Shown here piece after piece: positions 10,768 through 19,412 of a stretch of DNA of 64,000 nt. The DNA lies in contig CAZGAQ010000005.1 of the NCBI GenBank assembly GCA_964523405.1, positions 124,001-188,000 on the forward strand, given 5' to 3'. The stretch is from CAZGAQ01 sp964523405 (GTDB lineage Bacteria; Planctomycetota; Phycisphaerae; UBA1845; Fen-1342). The notes beneath the pieces are model-generated. The model ran no database searches. It was not told where the DNA came from and saw only the letters and a program-made list of their open reading frames with translations. The stretch's first letter is position 1, and each line of letters opens with the position of its first letter. Made by a program: the position numbers and the translations under genes.

Positions 10768-12111
10768 ATGTCGCTGCGCTGCCGTCTATTGATCTGCACG
10801 GGGACCCTTCTGCTGACCGCGGCCGCCTTCGCGGAGCCCAAGGCGCGGGCGGTGTTCATCGTCGACAAGGCGATTTACCCCGAGATCAAGGCCGGACTCG
10901 ACACCTACGCCGCCCACATCCTCAAGAGCTTCAACGTCGTGTGCGAGGCCCGCCCCGACGACTACTACAAGATGCAGCCGCCGGCCATTCGCGAGATCCT
11001 CAAGAAGGAATACGAGACCAGCAAACCGCAGCTCGTCGGCGCCATCATGGTCGGCTCGATTCCCTGCGCGGTGAAGGGCGACCCCGCTGACATCCTCATC
11101 CCCCTCACGCTGTTCTACGAGGACTTCGACGCGAAGTACGAGGACAAGAACAACGACGGCTGCTACCAGGACGCCGAGATCACCAACGATCGCCTGAAGA
11201 ACCCCACCGAGATCTGGACGAGCTGGTGGGTGCCGCCGTGCGCGGGCGACGACAAGGCCGCCCAGGTCAAGCACCTGAACACGTTCCTGACCAAGCTCGA
11301 TCGCTTCTACAAGGACGAGATCAACGGCCGCGACGCCATGCTCTGGGCCGCCGGGAACGTCGGTCACGTCGAGACGATCGAGGGCTGGACCGTCCTGATG
11401 AAGGACACCATGAACGCCGGTGCCCAGCCCCTCAACCAGAAGCTCTACATCTGGTGCCGCTTCGGCCAGGACGAGGGCACCTTCCGCCCGAACAAGCGAA
11501 CCGATGAATTCGGCGCCCGCGACTTCATCAAGGCCTTCACGCTGCAGCCGTGGCTGCACGTGCACGTCATCGCCCACGGCAACCAGCGCGGCTGGTACTG
11601 GGACACGACCGGCGTTGTTGCCTCGAGCGACCCGAACCGTCCCGAGTCCACGATCAAGATGGACTTCTCCACGTTTAAGGGCGGTGCCGCGAACATCGTG
11701 ACGACCTCCGGCTGCGGCAACGGCAACTTCCGCGGCGACTACGGCGTCAAGCCGATGTACGAGCGCTTCCTCGGCAGCCTGCTGCTGTTCTCGCCCGAAA
11801 CGATTACGGTCGCCTACTACGGCGCCGCCTCGCCGCAGTCGACCAGCGGTGACCCGGGCTTCTGCACGGAACTCGTCGAAAGCCTGCAAGCCGACGGCCC
11901 GAGCTACCTCGCCGAAGGCTACAAGAAGCTGCGCAACAGCGACTACTCGTGGGGCACGCAGCACTTCTTCTTCCGCGGCGGCGACGAGAAGGTCCTCAGC
12001 GGCGACCCGTTCGCCAAGTTCCGCCCCAGCCCCGAGCCCTCGGCCGAGCAGAAGAAGGCCCTCGAAGAGAAGCTCAAGGCCACCAACTGGACCGTCGTCG
12101 GTCCGGGTTGA
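10768..12111 (+). CDS. Secreted caspase/gingipain-fold (clan CD-like) protein
   Basis: The ATG at 10768 has CAGGAG at 10755-10760 and starts a signal peptide ending near AAAFA; the longer open frame upstream is not signal-like. The 447-residue product has features of clan CD peptidases such as gingipain C25. There is a VGAIMVGSIP strand, a segment IPLTLFYEDFDAKYEDKNNDG like the YADLDGD...NNDG region of C25 proteins, and a PTEIW strand. A His after a hydrophobic strand (HVHVIAHGN, His270) and a Cys after the next one (IVTTSGCGN, Cys316) form the likely dyad. It is predicted to be an extracytoplasmic cysteine peptidase, but the family assignment rests on motif order. Many such proteins in planctomycetes are unstudied. 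Confidence 0.6.
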   Translation: MSLRCRLLICTGTLLLTAAAFAEPKARAVFIVDKAIYPEIKAGLDTYAAHILKSFNVVCEARPDDYYKMQPPAIREILKKEYETSKPQLVGAIMVGSIPCAVKGDPADILIPLTLFYEDFDAKYEDKNNDGCYQDAEITNDRLKNPTEIWTSWWVPPCAGDDKAAQVKHLNTFLTKLDRFYKDEINGRDAMLWAAGNVGHVETIEGWTVLMKDTMNAGAQPLNQKLYIWCRFGQDEGTFRPNKRTDEFGARDFIKAFTLQPWLHVHVIAHGNQRGWYWDTTGVVASSDPNRPESTIKMDFSTFKGGAANIVTTSGCGNGNFRGDYGVKPMYERFLGSLLLFSPETITVAYYGAASPQSTSGDPGFCTELVESLQADGPSYLAEGYKKLRNSDYSWGTQHFFFRGGDEKVLSGDPFAKFRPSPEPSAEQKKALEEKLKATNWTVVGPG

Positions 12112-12191
12112 TGCGCGATCTTGAACCGGCGCGCCACGCCGAGATAGCGCCGCGGCGGCGCGCCGCAACGAAAATGTGCGTGGGGCTGACT

Positions 12192-12223
12192 GGCGGGCGA
12201 GTCGCAACGGCGGCTCGCCCGCC
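12192..12223 (+). terminator. GC-rich hairpin between convergent genes
   Basis: GGCGGGCGAG (12192-12201) pairs with CTCGCCCGCC (12214-12223), a perfect 10-bp stem followed by TTGT. It sits between the plus-strand peptidase-like gene and the minus-strand zinc-ribbon gene and could serve both. Confidence 0.55.
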
Positions 12224-12250
12224 TTGTCATGTCGCCGCTGTTCGTCCAGC

Positions 12251-12775
12251 TCAGTGTGGTCGCGCCGGATCTGTCTTGCCGCCTGCGTGAACGGATTCGC
12301 CGCATTCCGGGCAACGACCGGACACGTTGCCGCGCAGGGCGTAGCCGCAAACCGTACAGTGTTGCGCCCGCAGCCGCGCGGGTATGCGGCGGTAGAGCGC
12401 CCACTGCACTGCCAGACATGGGAGCACGATCATCCAGGCGGGAAGAGACAGGTCGAATGTATCGCCGGCCGTGCGCCCATCATAGAACCGTAGCGAGGGC
12501 AGCCACACGTACGGCGAATCCTGCTCGATTCGTACGACCCAACGGGTTGAGTCGGGTTTCGCGGGATCCTCGAGGAGAAAGTCGACGACGGGACCCGACG
12601 CTAGGCTGACGTGCCCGCAACCCCCAGCGACCCACGTGCTGTACGGCCTTGGCAAACGCCAGATGATGCACCTGCGCCCCGGTCCGTACGCCAATCCCAG
12701 CGTCCCCACCTCGACCAGCACGAGCAGGACGATCAGGACGAACGCGACTTTCCGTCGTATGGCGAGCGGTCGCAT
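12251..12775 (-). CDS. Small membrane protein with C-terminal zinc ribbon
   Basis: A 174-residue protein with one N-terminal hydrophobic segment (about residues 9-31), a central extracytoplasmic part and a second hydrophobic segment near residues 110-128. The C-terminus has the ribbon CTVCGYALRGNVSGRCPECG, whose four cysteines (CxxC...CxxC) should bind zinc. Membrane proteins ending in this CxxCGYxLRG..x.CPxCG ribbon are frequent in Phycisphaerae and related planctomycetes and have no assigned function. The gene is convergent with the caspase-fold gene. GAGGTG lies close upstream of the ATG at 12775. Confidence 0.7.
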   Translation of the reverse strand: MRPLAIRRKVAFVLIVLLVLVEVGTLGLAYGPGRRCIIWRLPRPYSTWVAGGCGHVSLASGPVVDFLLEDPAKPDSTRWVVRIEQDSPYVWLPSLRFYDGRTAGDTFDLSLPAWMIVLPCLAVQWALYRRIPARLRAQHCTVCGYALRGNVSGRCPECGESVHAGGKTDPARPH

Positions 12776-12861
12776 GACACCTCACGCAGTGGTCACGATC
12801 TCAGGCCCGCAACACAGGCGCCTGCGATGACGAGTGCATACTGATCCCGCAATCGCCACCG

Positions 12862-13473
12862 TCAATCCTCTCTCCAGTCCGTGAGTCGCCACACATACTC
12901 TTGCGGCTGGCCATCGGCGGCGGGCGGGCCCACGTCCGCAGCGCTGGCGTCCACAATGTGCCCGACGAGCGCGGGTTGCAGCGGCCCTCGGAGGCAGGGC
13001 ATGTCCCCGCACAGGCGGATTTCGCCCAGGTACACCACCCTGGACACGAGCATGGCATGTTGGCCGTGAGCGCTGCCCAGCGGAACGCGCGTTCCGACCG
13101 GGTCTTCGAGCATCCAGAGCACGAGGCGCGTTGCATCCCAGGTGGAGATGCTACTGTCCGGATCAGGGCGTGCGTGGGCCGCGAGAAACGGTCTTGCGGC
13201 GGGGATGCTGCCGGAAGGAACCAGGCGCCCGATTTTCTGCGCCGACTCCTCCAGCACGTAGTCGTACCTGTCCAGGTCCCCCAGCGCCATCTCGATCGGG
13301 TAGTACTGAATCCCGCGGTGCTCCTCCTGCGGCAACGGTAGGGCGATGTGGATCAGGAAGACCCGCGACGGCGGCTGGACGGATGCCGCGGCCGGCGCCG
13401 TGTGCTGTTGGGCGCATCCGCAGAGGGTGCCCACGACGGGCAACCACGGCAGCAAGGGCAGAAAGCGTTTCAT
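12862..13473 (-). CDS. Predicted lipoprotein of unknown function
   Basis: The ATG at 13473 starts a short basic-hydrophobic signal (MKRFLPLLPWLPVVGT) ending in a Leu-Cys-Gly-Cys lipobox-like sequence, so the 203-residue product is probably a lipoprotein. An in-frame extension of 100 residues upstream has no signal character and is rejected. The mature part has a predicted beta-rich pattern (RVFLIHIALPLP, RVVYLGEIRL) and several Cys residues (GEIRLCGDMPCLRG). I do not recognise a family. It is divergent from the sigma-factor gene at 13715. Confidence 0.55.
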   Translation of the reverse strand: MKRFLPLLPWLPVVGTLCGCAQQHTAPAAASVQPPSRVFLIHIALPLPQEEHRGIQYYPIEMALGDLDRYDYVLEESAQKIGRLVPSGSIPAARPFLAAHARPDPDSSISTWDATRLVLWMLEDPVGTRVPLGSAHGQHAMLVSRVVYLGEIRLCGDMPCLRGPLQPALVGHIVDASAADVGPPAADGQPQEYVWRLTDWRED

Positions 13474-13714
13474 CGCATCCCCAATCTGGGCGGGGGCGCC
13501 CGCACACGCTTGTAGCATGCCCAAGCGCACCGGGCAAGTCGGGCTATTCCGTGGTTGCGACCCCGTGCGACCACTCCGGCAACAGAACGCGACGAGCGTC
13601 GCCCCGCTCGCCTTCTTTCTTCTTTTGTTCCTGGGCCCCGCCGCCGCATTTTCGCCGCCGCGCGCATCTATTGAGCGTAGATTGTCCAGTGGATGCCGAA
13701 GGCGGGTGAAGGCC

Positions 13715-14303
13715 ATGGCCGAAGCACGCGTGTCCCTGGTCGTTCCGGCGGTGGCCGCGGGGCCGGACCTCATCGCCCGGGCCCGTCAGGACGTGACCGC
13801 CTTCGGCGAGCTGTATCGCCGGCACTACGACCTGGTCTATCGCTACTGCCTTCGGCGTCTATTCTCTCCGGACGCGGCCGAAGAAGTGACGGCCGAGGTG
13901 TTCCTGAGGACCGTCGAGAAGTTCGACGGCTTCCGCGGGGACGAAGCGGCCTTCCGCGTCTGGCTCTACCGCCTGGCCACCAGTGCGGTCAACGAGCACC
14001 TGCGGCGCCGCGGCCGCCGACGCCGGCTGCTCGACGCCCTCGCCCGCGAGCCGGCCCCGGGCGATGCGGCAGAGAGCCAATCGGGCGACAGTGCGCCGGC
14101 CCTGCGGCGGGCCCCTGCTGCAACTGGACATGCGGCCACAAGCCTTGATCGCGCTGCGTTACTTCGAAGACCTGCCACACGAGGAAATCGCCGCCATCGT
14201 GGCGGGCAGCCCCGCGACCGTACGCAACCAGATTTCGCGGGCGCTGGTGCGGCTCCGCAAGCTGCTGGAAGGAGATCGACATGACTCACGCGAAAGAACG
14301 TGA
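13715..14303 (+). CDS. ECF sigma factor, interrupted by an apparent single-base frameshift
   Basis: From the ATG at 13715 the first frame encodes a sigma-70 region 2: AFGELYRRHYDLVYRYCLRR, then AAEEVTAEVFLRTVEKF and FRVWLYRLATSAVNEHLRR. After about residue 130 the frame turns into Arg/Ala-rich nonsense and stops at 14284. The next frame carries the expected region 4: LIALRYFEDLPHEEIAAIV, then GSPATVRNQISRALVRLRKLLEGD, ending at 14303. Removing one C from the CCCC run at 14112-14115 joins them smoothly (ALRRALLQLDMRPQ). This is either a sequencing/assembly error, a recent pseudogene or, less likely, a programmed shift. The downstream anti-sigma-like gene overlaps the end, which supports a sigma/regulator pair. 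Confidence 0.75.
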
Positions 14304-15579
14304 TTGCCGTGGCGGGGATCGGGAGTTGGAGAATCGCCTGCGCCACCTCTGTGTTGGCGTCGAGTCAAACCCGGCTCACCGCGACCGGCCGGAGGAGCAA
14401 CTGCTGCAGGCCCGCGCGGCCTACGTCGCGCGCGTACCGCAGACGCGAGTCCGGGCGACCATCGCAAGCTGGCTGGCCGCATGCCGTGTGCGTGTCAGTC
14501 TGCCGGCCGCCGCGGCCGTCGCACTGGTCGTCGGAATCGCCTGGCTCGGCCTGAGTGGACGCGGCTCGCTCGACGGAGTGCGGCCCGCGTGGGCCCTGGA
14601 GCAGTCCATCGCCGTCCTGCAGAACGTCCGGACGGTTTGCATGGCCGGAACGCAGGCCTCCGGCACGCCCTTTGAGTGCTGGATTCGCGCGCAGCCGGGC
14701 GGCGGGCCAGTGGAGTGCCTGCGCTTCGAGAGCCCGGACGTCGTCGTCGTCCGCGGGGAAGAGGTGCAGGCGTACTTCCCGCGCAGCAACACGGCCGAAC
14801 TGCTCAGCGGCTCCTTCACGCAGGCCGTGCGGGCGTGGCATCTCGTGCTCGAGCTGCGGCCGTGGGTCGGCGACACGTGGCTCACCCAGCTCCAGGGACA
14901 GGCGACGAATTGGGAGGAGTCGGCGTGGCGCGACGAGCGCGGGCGCGACCTCATCTTCGTCCGCTGTAGCCACCCGCGCATGGGAATCTCGTTCGAGCTG
15001 ACCTTCGACGCCGCCAGCAAGCTGATCGTGGCCGCGCGGCAGTGGCAGAACCTGACGCGGGACGGTGAACCCGCGTTCGACATTCGCCGGATCGAGTACG
15101 ACGTGGACGTGCCCGAGGAACGTTTTGCCCTGCCTGTGGCACCCGCGGCCCGGATCTACGATGGCCGCGCGAATGCGGAGTGCCGCACGCTGCTCGACGA
15201 GGCGGAGAGTCTGTTCAGCCAGAACCAGTACAACGAGGCGATTGCCGCCTACCTGCAGATCTACGAGCAGTTCCCCGGGCAGAACGACGCCGAGCACGCA
15301 CTGATGATGATCGGCCTGTGCTACGAGTGGCTGGGCGATCTTCACGAAGCGCGCGCCTGGCTGGAACGGGCGACCCGCGAATACCCCGATTTGCGCGGCT
15401 GGTCGGAGTCGACGTACTTCTATCTGGGTGGCGTCCAGCGGCGCCTCGGCCAAACCGAGCAGGCTTTGGCGTCGTACCGCAAGTGCATCGAATTGTGCCG
15501 CGGGGTACGCGATCCGCGGGGTTTTCCGTGGCGCTGGGCGACGCAGGCGCTGGACGAGATGCAGGCGGAGGGACGGTAA
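14281..15579 (+). CDS. Membrane protein with anti-sigma-like N-terminus and C-terminal TPR repeats
   Basis: A 432-residue protein that overlaps the end of the sigma-factor region by 23 bases. Residues 1-70 are cytoplasmic, and a single hydrophobic segment lies around residues 74-92. An extracytoplasmic domain (about 95-295) resembles outer-membrane lipoprotein-sorting-type beta sheets (ESPDVVVVRGEEVQAYFPR). The last 120 residues form three TPR-like helix pairs (NQYNEAIAAYLQIYEQFPG, AEHALMMIGLCYEWLGDLHEA, ESTYFYLGGVQRRLGQTEQALASY). Position and topology suggest the anti-sigma partner of the ECF factor, with the periplasmic part sensing a signal. No HxxxCxxC zinc finger is present, so the anti-sigma role is inferred from context. 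Confidence 0.55.
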   Translation: MTHAKERDCRGGDRELENRLRHLCVGVESNPAHRDRPEEQLLQARAAYVARVPQTRVRATIASWLAACRVRVSLPAAAAVALVVGIAWLGLSGRGSLDGVRPAWALEQSIAVLQNVRTVCMAGTQASGTPFECWIRAQPGGGPVECLRFESPDVVVVRGEEVQAYFPRSNTAELLSGSFTQAVRAWHLVLELRPWVGDTWLTQLQGQATNWEESAWRDERGRDLIFVRCSHPRMGISFELTFDAASKLIVAARQWQNLTRDGEPAFDIRRIEYDVDVPEERFALPVAPAARIYDGRANAECRTLLDEAESLFSQNQYNEAIAAYLQIYEQFPGQNDAEHALMMIGLCYEWLGDLHEARAWLERATREYPDLRGWSESTYFYLGGVQRRLGQTEQALASYRKCIELCRGVRDPRGFPWRWATQALDEMQAEGR

Positions 15580-15695
15580 GCGCCGGTGATGCGAGACGAT
15601 GGCGCAGACGTCGAGCCGGTGCGGCAGGGCCGCGCGGCGTTGGTTGCTCCCCGGAACGACTTTGACCCAGCCTGGGGCCCGCGCGGTGAGACGAC

Positions 15696-15726
15696 GCGGC
15701 CGGCGCCCTCACAAAGCGCCGGCCGC
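15696..15726. terminator. Perfect 11-bp hairpin between convergent genes
   Basis: GCGGCCGGCGC (15696-15706) pairs with GCGCCGGCCGC (15716-15726) around a 9-base loop. It lies between the TPR protein gene (plus) and the CotH/lamin-tail gene (minus, stop at 15748), so it is a likely shared terminator without a clear T-run. Confidence 0.55.
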
Positions 15727-15747
15727 ACGGGTTCGATTCTTGCCCGC

Positions 15748-18700
15748 CTACCGGTTCGCGTACCCCTGCAGGACCGCCACGTCCGTGAGGTCCACGTCGC
15801 CGTCGTGGTCGAAATCCGCCAGCGCAAACAGGTCTGCCGGGCAACCCACGGGCGGCGTCGTAACGTCGGGGCCGGACAGGGCGAAGTTCGCGTCGGCCGC
15901 ATCGCAGCGCGCATCACCGGTGAAGTCACCGGTGACGTCATTCGAGGTGCCCGGTGACGGCGCCGGCAGGAAGACCCACGTGCTGCCGCCGTCGCGCCCG
16001 CGCCCGTACGACACGTCGGATTGCTGGGCGCCGAACACGATGCGATCGATCAGGCCGTGCCCGCTGGCCGTGGTGTCATACAGTGACACGCTCTCGCCCG
16101 ACTTGCTGAGCTTGAAGTTCACGTGCGTGGGGCCCTGGCTGCCGTCCTCATCGGCCCAGAACACGAGGTACCCGCCGGCCGGAATCGTCAGCCCCGCGGG
16201 GATCTGGAACTTGCTGGTGTTTGCGACGTCGTCGGACAGGTACATGCCGCCCAGAAACGCCGTGCCCGGGCCGGGGTTGTACAGCTCAAACCAGTCCGGG
16301 TACGCGCCGGGCTCGTCCGGGTCGACGATCGTGTGGTTTTCCGCCATCAGCTCGTTGATGACGACGTTAACCGGCCCGGTCGTGAAGGTCGCGTCCTTGA
16401 GCGCGCTGCGGGCGGCCCCGTTCACGATGCGCGCCTTCACCTGCGCGTTCTGATTCAGCGTGATCGGCCCGGTGTACGGAGTGGCGCTCGTGCCGCTCAC
16501 CGTGTCGGCCACGAGGTCGACGGAGAAAAGGAAATCCGAGCTGCCGATCGGGCTGTTGAGCGCCTGAATGGCGAGCACGTTCGGGCCGGGCTGGAGCGTG
16601 CCGAGCCAGCCCGTGATGTTGAAATCCTCGAGCTCGACGGCGAGCGCGTCGTCGCGGAAGGTCGTGGCCAGGGAGTTCCAGCTCAAAGGCGCGGGGAGAT
16701 TCGCCGAACGGGCCACTTCCACGCCGTTGAGCGTCGCGACGAACGCGTCGTCGTAACGCGCCCGCAGGTGCAGGCTCTGCAGGCTGGCCAGCGTGTCCGC
16801 GTTCAGGTCGAAGTGAATGCGGATGTAGCACGTGCCGTTGACATTGTACATCGCGTTGCCGACGTCGATGTTGAACAGGCCGCCATAGCCGGTGGCCCGT
16901 TCATAGCCGACCGCGCCCGTGCCGTAGGTCCAGGCGGTGTCGTCGAAGGCGACGCTTTGCCAGCCGCTCAGGCTCGCGGTGGGGACGCGCACACGCTTGC
17001 CGGCGCTCTCCGGCACGAGCGTCACCGTGGCGGTCGTGGCGAGGTGCGGATCCGTCCCGTCGAGCGTGTAGACAATCGTGCCCGCCACGCCCGGCGGATT
17101 GGACATCGTGAGCTGGAAGCCCGCCTGGACCGGCCCGCCGTCCTGGTTGAAGATCGGCGGCGGCATGAACTGCGCGTCGATCCACGCGAGTCGCGCGGTC
17201 AGCCAGTTCTTCATCCAGTCGATTTCGGTCTGGTACGTGGTTCGCGACGCGTATCCGTCCGGATTCGGCCAGACGTACTGCCCCAGAATCGGCCACGTCG
17301 TGAAGTTGCGTCCCGCCGACTCATTCAGCTTCGTCGCCCACGTATCGATGTCCGCCAGCATGGTGCTGGTCTTGAGCGGCCCCGCCCGCAGCGCGAACCA
17401 GCGATCCGCGTACCGCGTCTGGAAGGCCGGATCCTGGAACAGCCGCCCGTACCACGGATAGTCCCCCGCGGACAGCAGCGTGTGATACCAGTTCTGCGGA
17501 AGGTACCCCTCGTTGTAATTCGCATTCCCCAGGGCCAGGTCATAGTCCCAGATCGGCCCCATGTGCAGCTTGCCGCCGCGCGGCTTGTACATGTACGAGC
17601 TGAAGCGGAAGCCGTCGATGTTCTTGAGCATCTCGGTCAGCAGGTGGTGATCGATGAACGCGTCCGTGTCGATGTACGCGGCGTACCCGTTCACCGGGTC
17701 GGCGAAGTTTGCGCCGTTGAGCACGCTTTCGAACTCGTTGAGGAACCCCGTCAGGTACGTCTGCTGCGCCGGCGTGATTTCCTGCTCCTTCGGTTCCACG
17801 TACGCCAGTACCTGCCCGCTGCCGAGCGTGAACCCCGCGTCCCCGGGATCGAGCCGGTCCTTCTTGATGATGTAGCCGCCGGTGACCTCCGGCGCGGTGC
17901 TGTCGCTGACGCGCAGCTTCGCGATGTTCACGCGATTCTTGTCGCGCTTGATCTTCTCCATCAGGACGTACGTGCCCACGTACTGGCTGCTCGTGACGAC
18001 GCCGCCAGACGTGTTGAGGAACAGCTCCACCGGACGCGTCCGCACCGCGTAGCGCCCGATCGCGTTACTCCACTGATAGGCCAGCACGTTGCGCAGCAGC
18101 GTCTTGTCGGTGTACGGCCCGTACAGCACCCAGTCCGACTCGGACGGCATGCCCAGCAGGCCGGTGTTGTACTCCTCCCCGTTCTGGTCCCAGGTCTCCA
18201 CGCTGTAGCTGACCTTCGGAAACCCGGTGGAACTCGACCCGCGGATCTTCATGCCCAGCACGCCGAGATACTGCGGCGCCGCCGTCAGGCGGGCCCGGCC
18301 ATCCGTGCCGACGTCGATGATCTCCGCCGCACAGCGCGTCTGGTGGTCCTGGTCGAGCCCCGCGCCGAGCGTGTGGACCACGACGAGCGGGAGATTCGAG
18401 TTGAACGTCGTGAGCGCCGAATTCAGCCGCACGTAGTGCCGGGCAACCATGGGACTCACGCCGGTCGCCGGGTCAACGACGACGGCGCGGAGCGTAAATG
18501 TGCCGGACGCGGTGATCGGCCGCGTGTACGTCAGCCCGGTCGTCGCGTTGGGGTCCGTCCCGTTCAGCGTGAAGCGAATCGTCGCGTTCGGCACATCGCT
18601 GACGATCGTGACGGTGATGGTGTTCGTGAAGTAGAACGCGCCCGGGGTGATCTGCGGCGGCTGCGGGCGCAGCGCGCCGTTGGCCTGCCCGGGGGTCGGC

Positions 18701-19182
18701 GTCTGCAGGTAACCCACGGCCGCGCCGGACAGCCCATAGGATACGTCCGCGTACTGGACGACATAGCTCGGGCCGTAGGCGTGCGCGATCGTCGCGCCGT
18801 CCGGCCGCACCAGCGCCACATAGCCCGCGTTCGAGTCCAGCTTGAAGTTCGCGTGCAGCGGCGCACCGGGGTCCTTGCGGTTCTTGTCGGAGGCGAAGAC
18901 GACGAGATAGCCGTCCGCCGGCAACACCGCGTCCGGCAGCTCCCACTTCGTCAGGTCGTCCGGATCGTCCGTCAGGTACCACCCCTGCAAGCTCAGCGCC
19001 GCGCCGGTGTTGTGCAGTTCGAGCCAGTCGCTTGCCACCCCGTCTTCGTCGAGCAGGCTGCCGGTGTTGCACGCCATGAACTCGGAGATCACGACCGACT
19101 GGCCGTGCGCCGCGAGGACCGCGCAGAAAAGCACCCCGACCAGCCCCGCGTTCCGCAAAGCGCGCCGCACCTCTGTACGCAT
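15748..19182 (-). CDS. Giant secreted protein: lamin-tail, chitobiase-like, CotH kinase, lamin-tail, dockerin
   Basis: A 1144-residue protein with a signal peptide ending near AAHGQ. Domains in order: a lamin-tail fold (VVISEFMACNTGSL...DWLELHNTG, about 28-165); a chitobiase/FN3-like strand region with FTLNGTDPNA (about 180-235); a CotH-type kinase-like domain (about 250-660) including IDGFRFSSYMYK and GPIWDYDLALGN; another GTDPH chitobiase-like unit; a carbohydrate-binding-like beta domain (about 720-900); and a second lamin-tail domain (VVINELMAENHTIVDPDEPG, about 930-1065). A dockerin pair ends the protein (GDFTGDARCDAADANF and ADFDHDGDVDLTDVAVLQ). CotH proteins of spore coats are known protein kinases; activity here is inferred. 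The next gene upstream encodes a related protein on the same strand. Confidence 0.85.
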   Translation of the reverse strand: MRTEVRRALRNAGLVGVLFCAVLAAHGQSVVISEFMACNTGSLLDEDGVASDWLELHNTGAALSLQGWYLTDDPDDLTKWELPDAVLPADGYLVVFASDKNRKDPGAPLHANFKLDSNAGYVALVRPDGATIAHAYGPSYVVQYADVSYGLSGAAVGYLQTPTPGQANGALRPQPPQITPGAFYFTNTITVTIVSDVPNATIRFTLNGTDPNATTGLTYTRPITASGTFTLRAVVVDPATGVSPMVARHYVRLNSALTTFNSNLPLVVVHTLGAGLDQDHQTRCAAEIIDVGTDGRARLTAAPQYLGVLGMKIRGSSSTGFPKVSYSVETWDQNGEEYNTGLLGMPSESDWVLYGPYTDKTLLRNVLAYQWSNAIGRYAVRTRPVELFLNTSGGVVTSSQYVGTYVLMEKIKRDKNRVNIAKLRVSDSTAPEVTGGYIIKKDRLDPGDAGFTLGSGQVLAYVEPKEQEITPAQQTYLTGFLNEFESVLNGANFADPVNGYAAYIDTDAFIDHHLLTEMLKNIDGFRFSSYMYKPRGGKLHMGPIWDYDLALGNANYNEGYLPQNWYHTLLSAGDYPWYGRLFQDPAFQTRYADRWFALRAGPLKTSTMLADIDTWATKLNESAGRNFTTWPILGQYVWPNPDGYASRTTYQTEIDWMKNWLTARLAWIDAQFMPPPIFNQDGGPVQAGFQLTMSNPPGVAGTIVYTLDGTDPHLATTATVTLVPESAGKRVRVPTASLSGWQSVAFDDTAWTYGTGAVGYERATGYGGLFNIDVGNAMYNVNGTCYIRIHFDLNADTLASLQSLHLRARYDDAFVATLNGVEVARSANLPAPLSWNSLATTFRDDALAVELEDFNITGWLGTLQPGPNVLAIQALNSPIGSSDFLFSVDLVADTVSGTSATPYTGPITLNQNAQVKARIVNGAARSALKDATFTTGPVNVVINELMAENHTIVDPDEPGAYPDWFELYNPGPGTAFLGGMYLSDDVANTSKFQIPAGLTIPAGGYLVFWADEDGSQGPTHVNFKLSKSGESVSLYDTTASGHGLIDRIVFGAQQSDVSYGRGRDGGSTWVFLPAPSPGTSNDVTGDFTGDARCDAADANFALSGPDVTTPPVGCPADLFALADFDHDGDVDLTDVAVLQGYANR

Positions 19183-19412
19183 AGTGAGTCACCTCCGGCT
19201 GCGGCAGTACGCCGGCCGGAGAGGGCGGCCGCGCCCCTGCGCGCCGCGCCTATTGTACGGCCGCGGACCGGCGGCCTGCGCGGCGCAGTTGGCCAAACAC
19301 GCGCGAATTATCGACGTGGGTCCCAATACGCGTTGATTGTGCCTCAATCAGCAAACGGGCGGTCCGGAGGGGGGCGCGCCGCGGCGGGCACCCCGCCCCA
19401 CGGCTGCCGGCG

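Noticed and set aside
15728..15745. GGTTCGATTC sequence resembling a tRNA T-loop
   Set aside because: No acceptor stem, D-arm or anticodon arm can be built around it. It lies just beyond the stop codon of the CotH gene.
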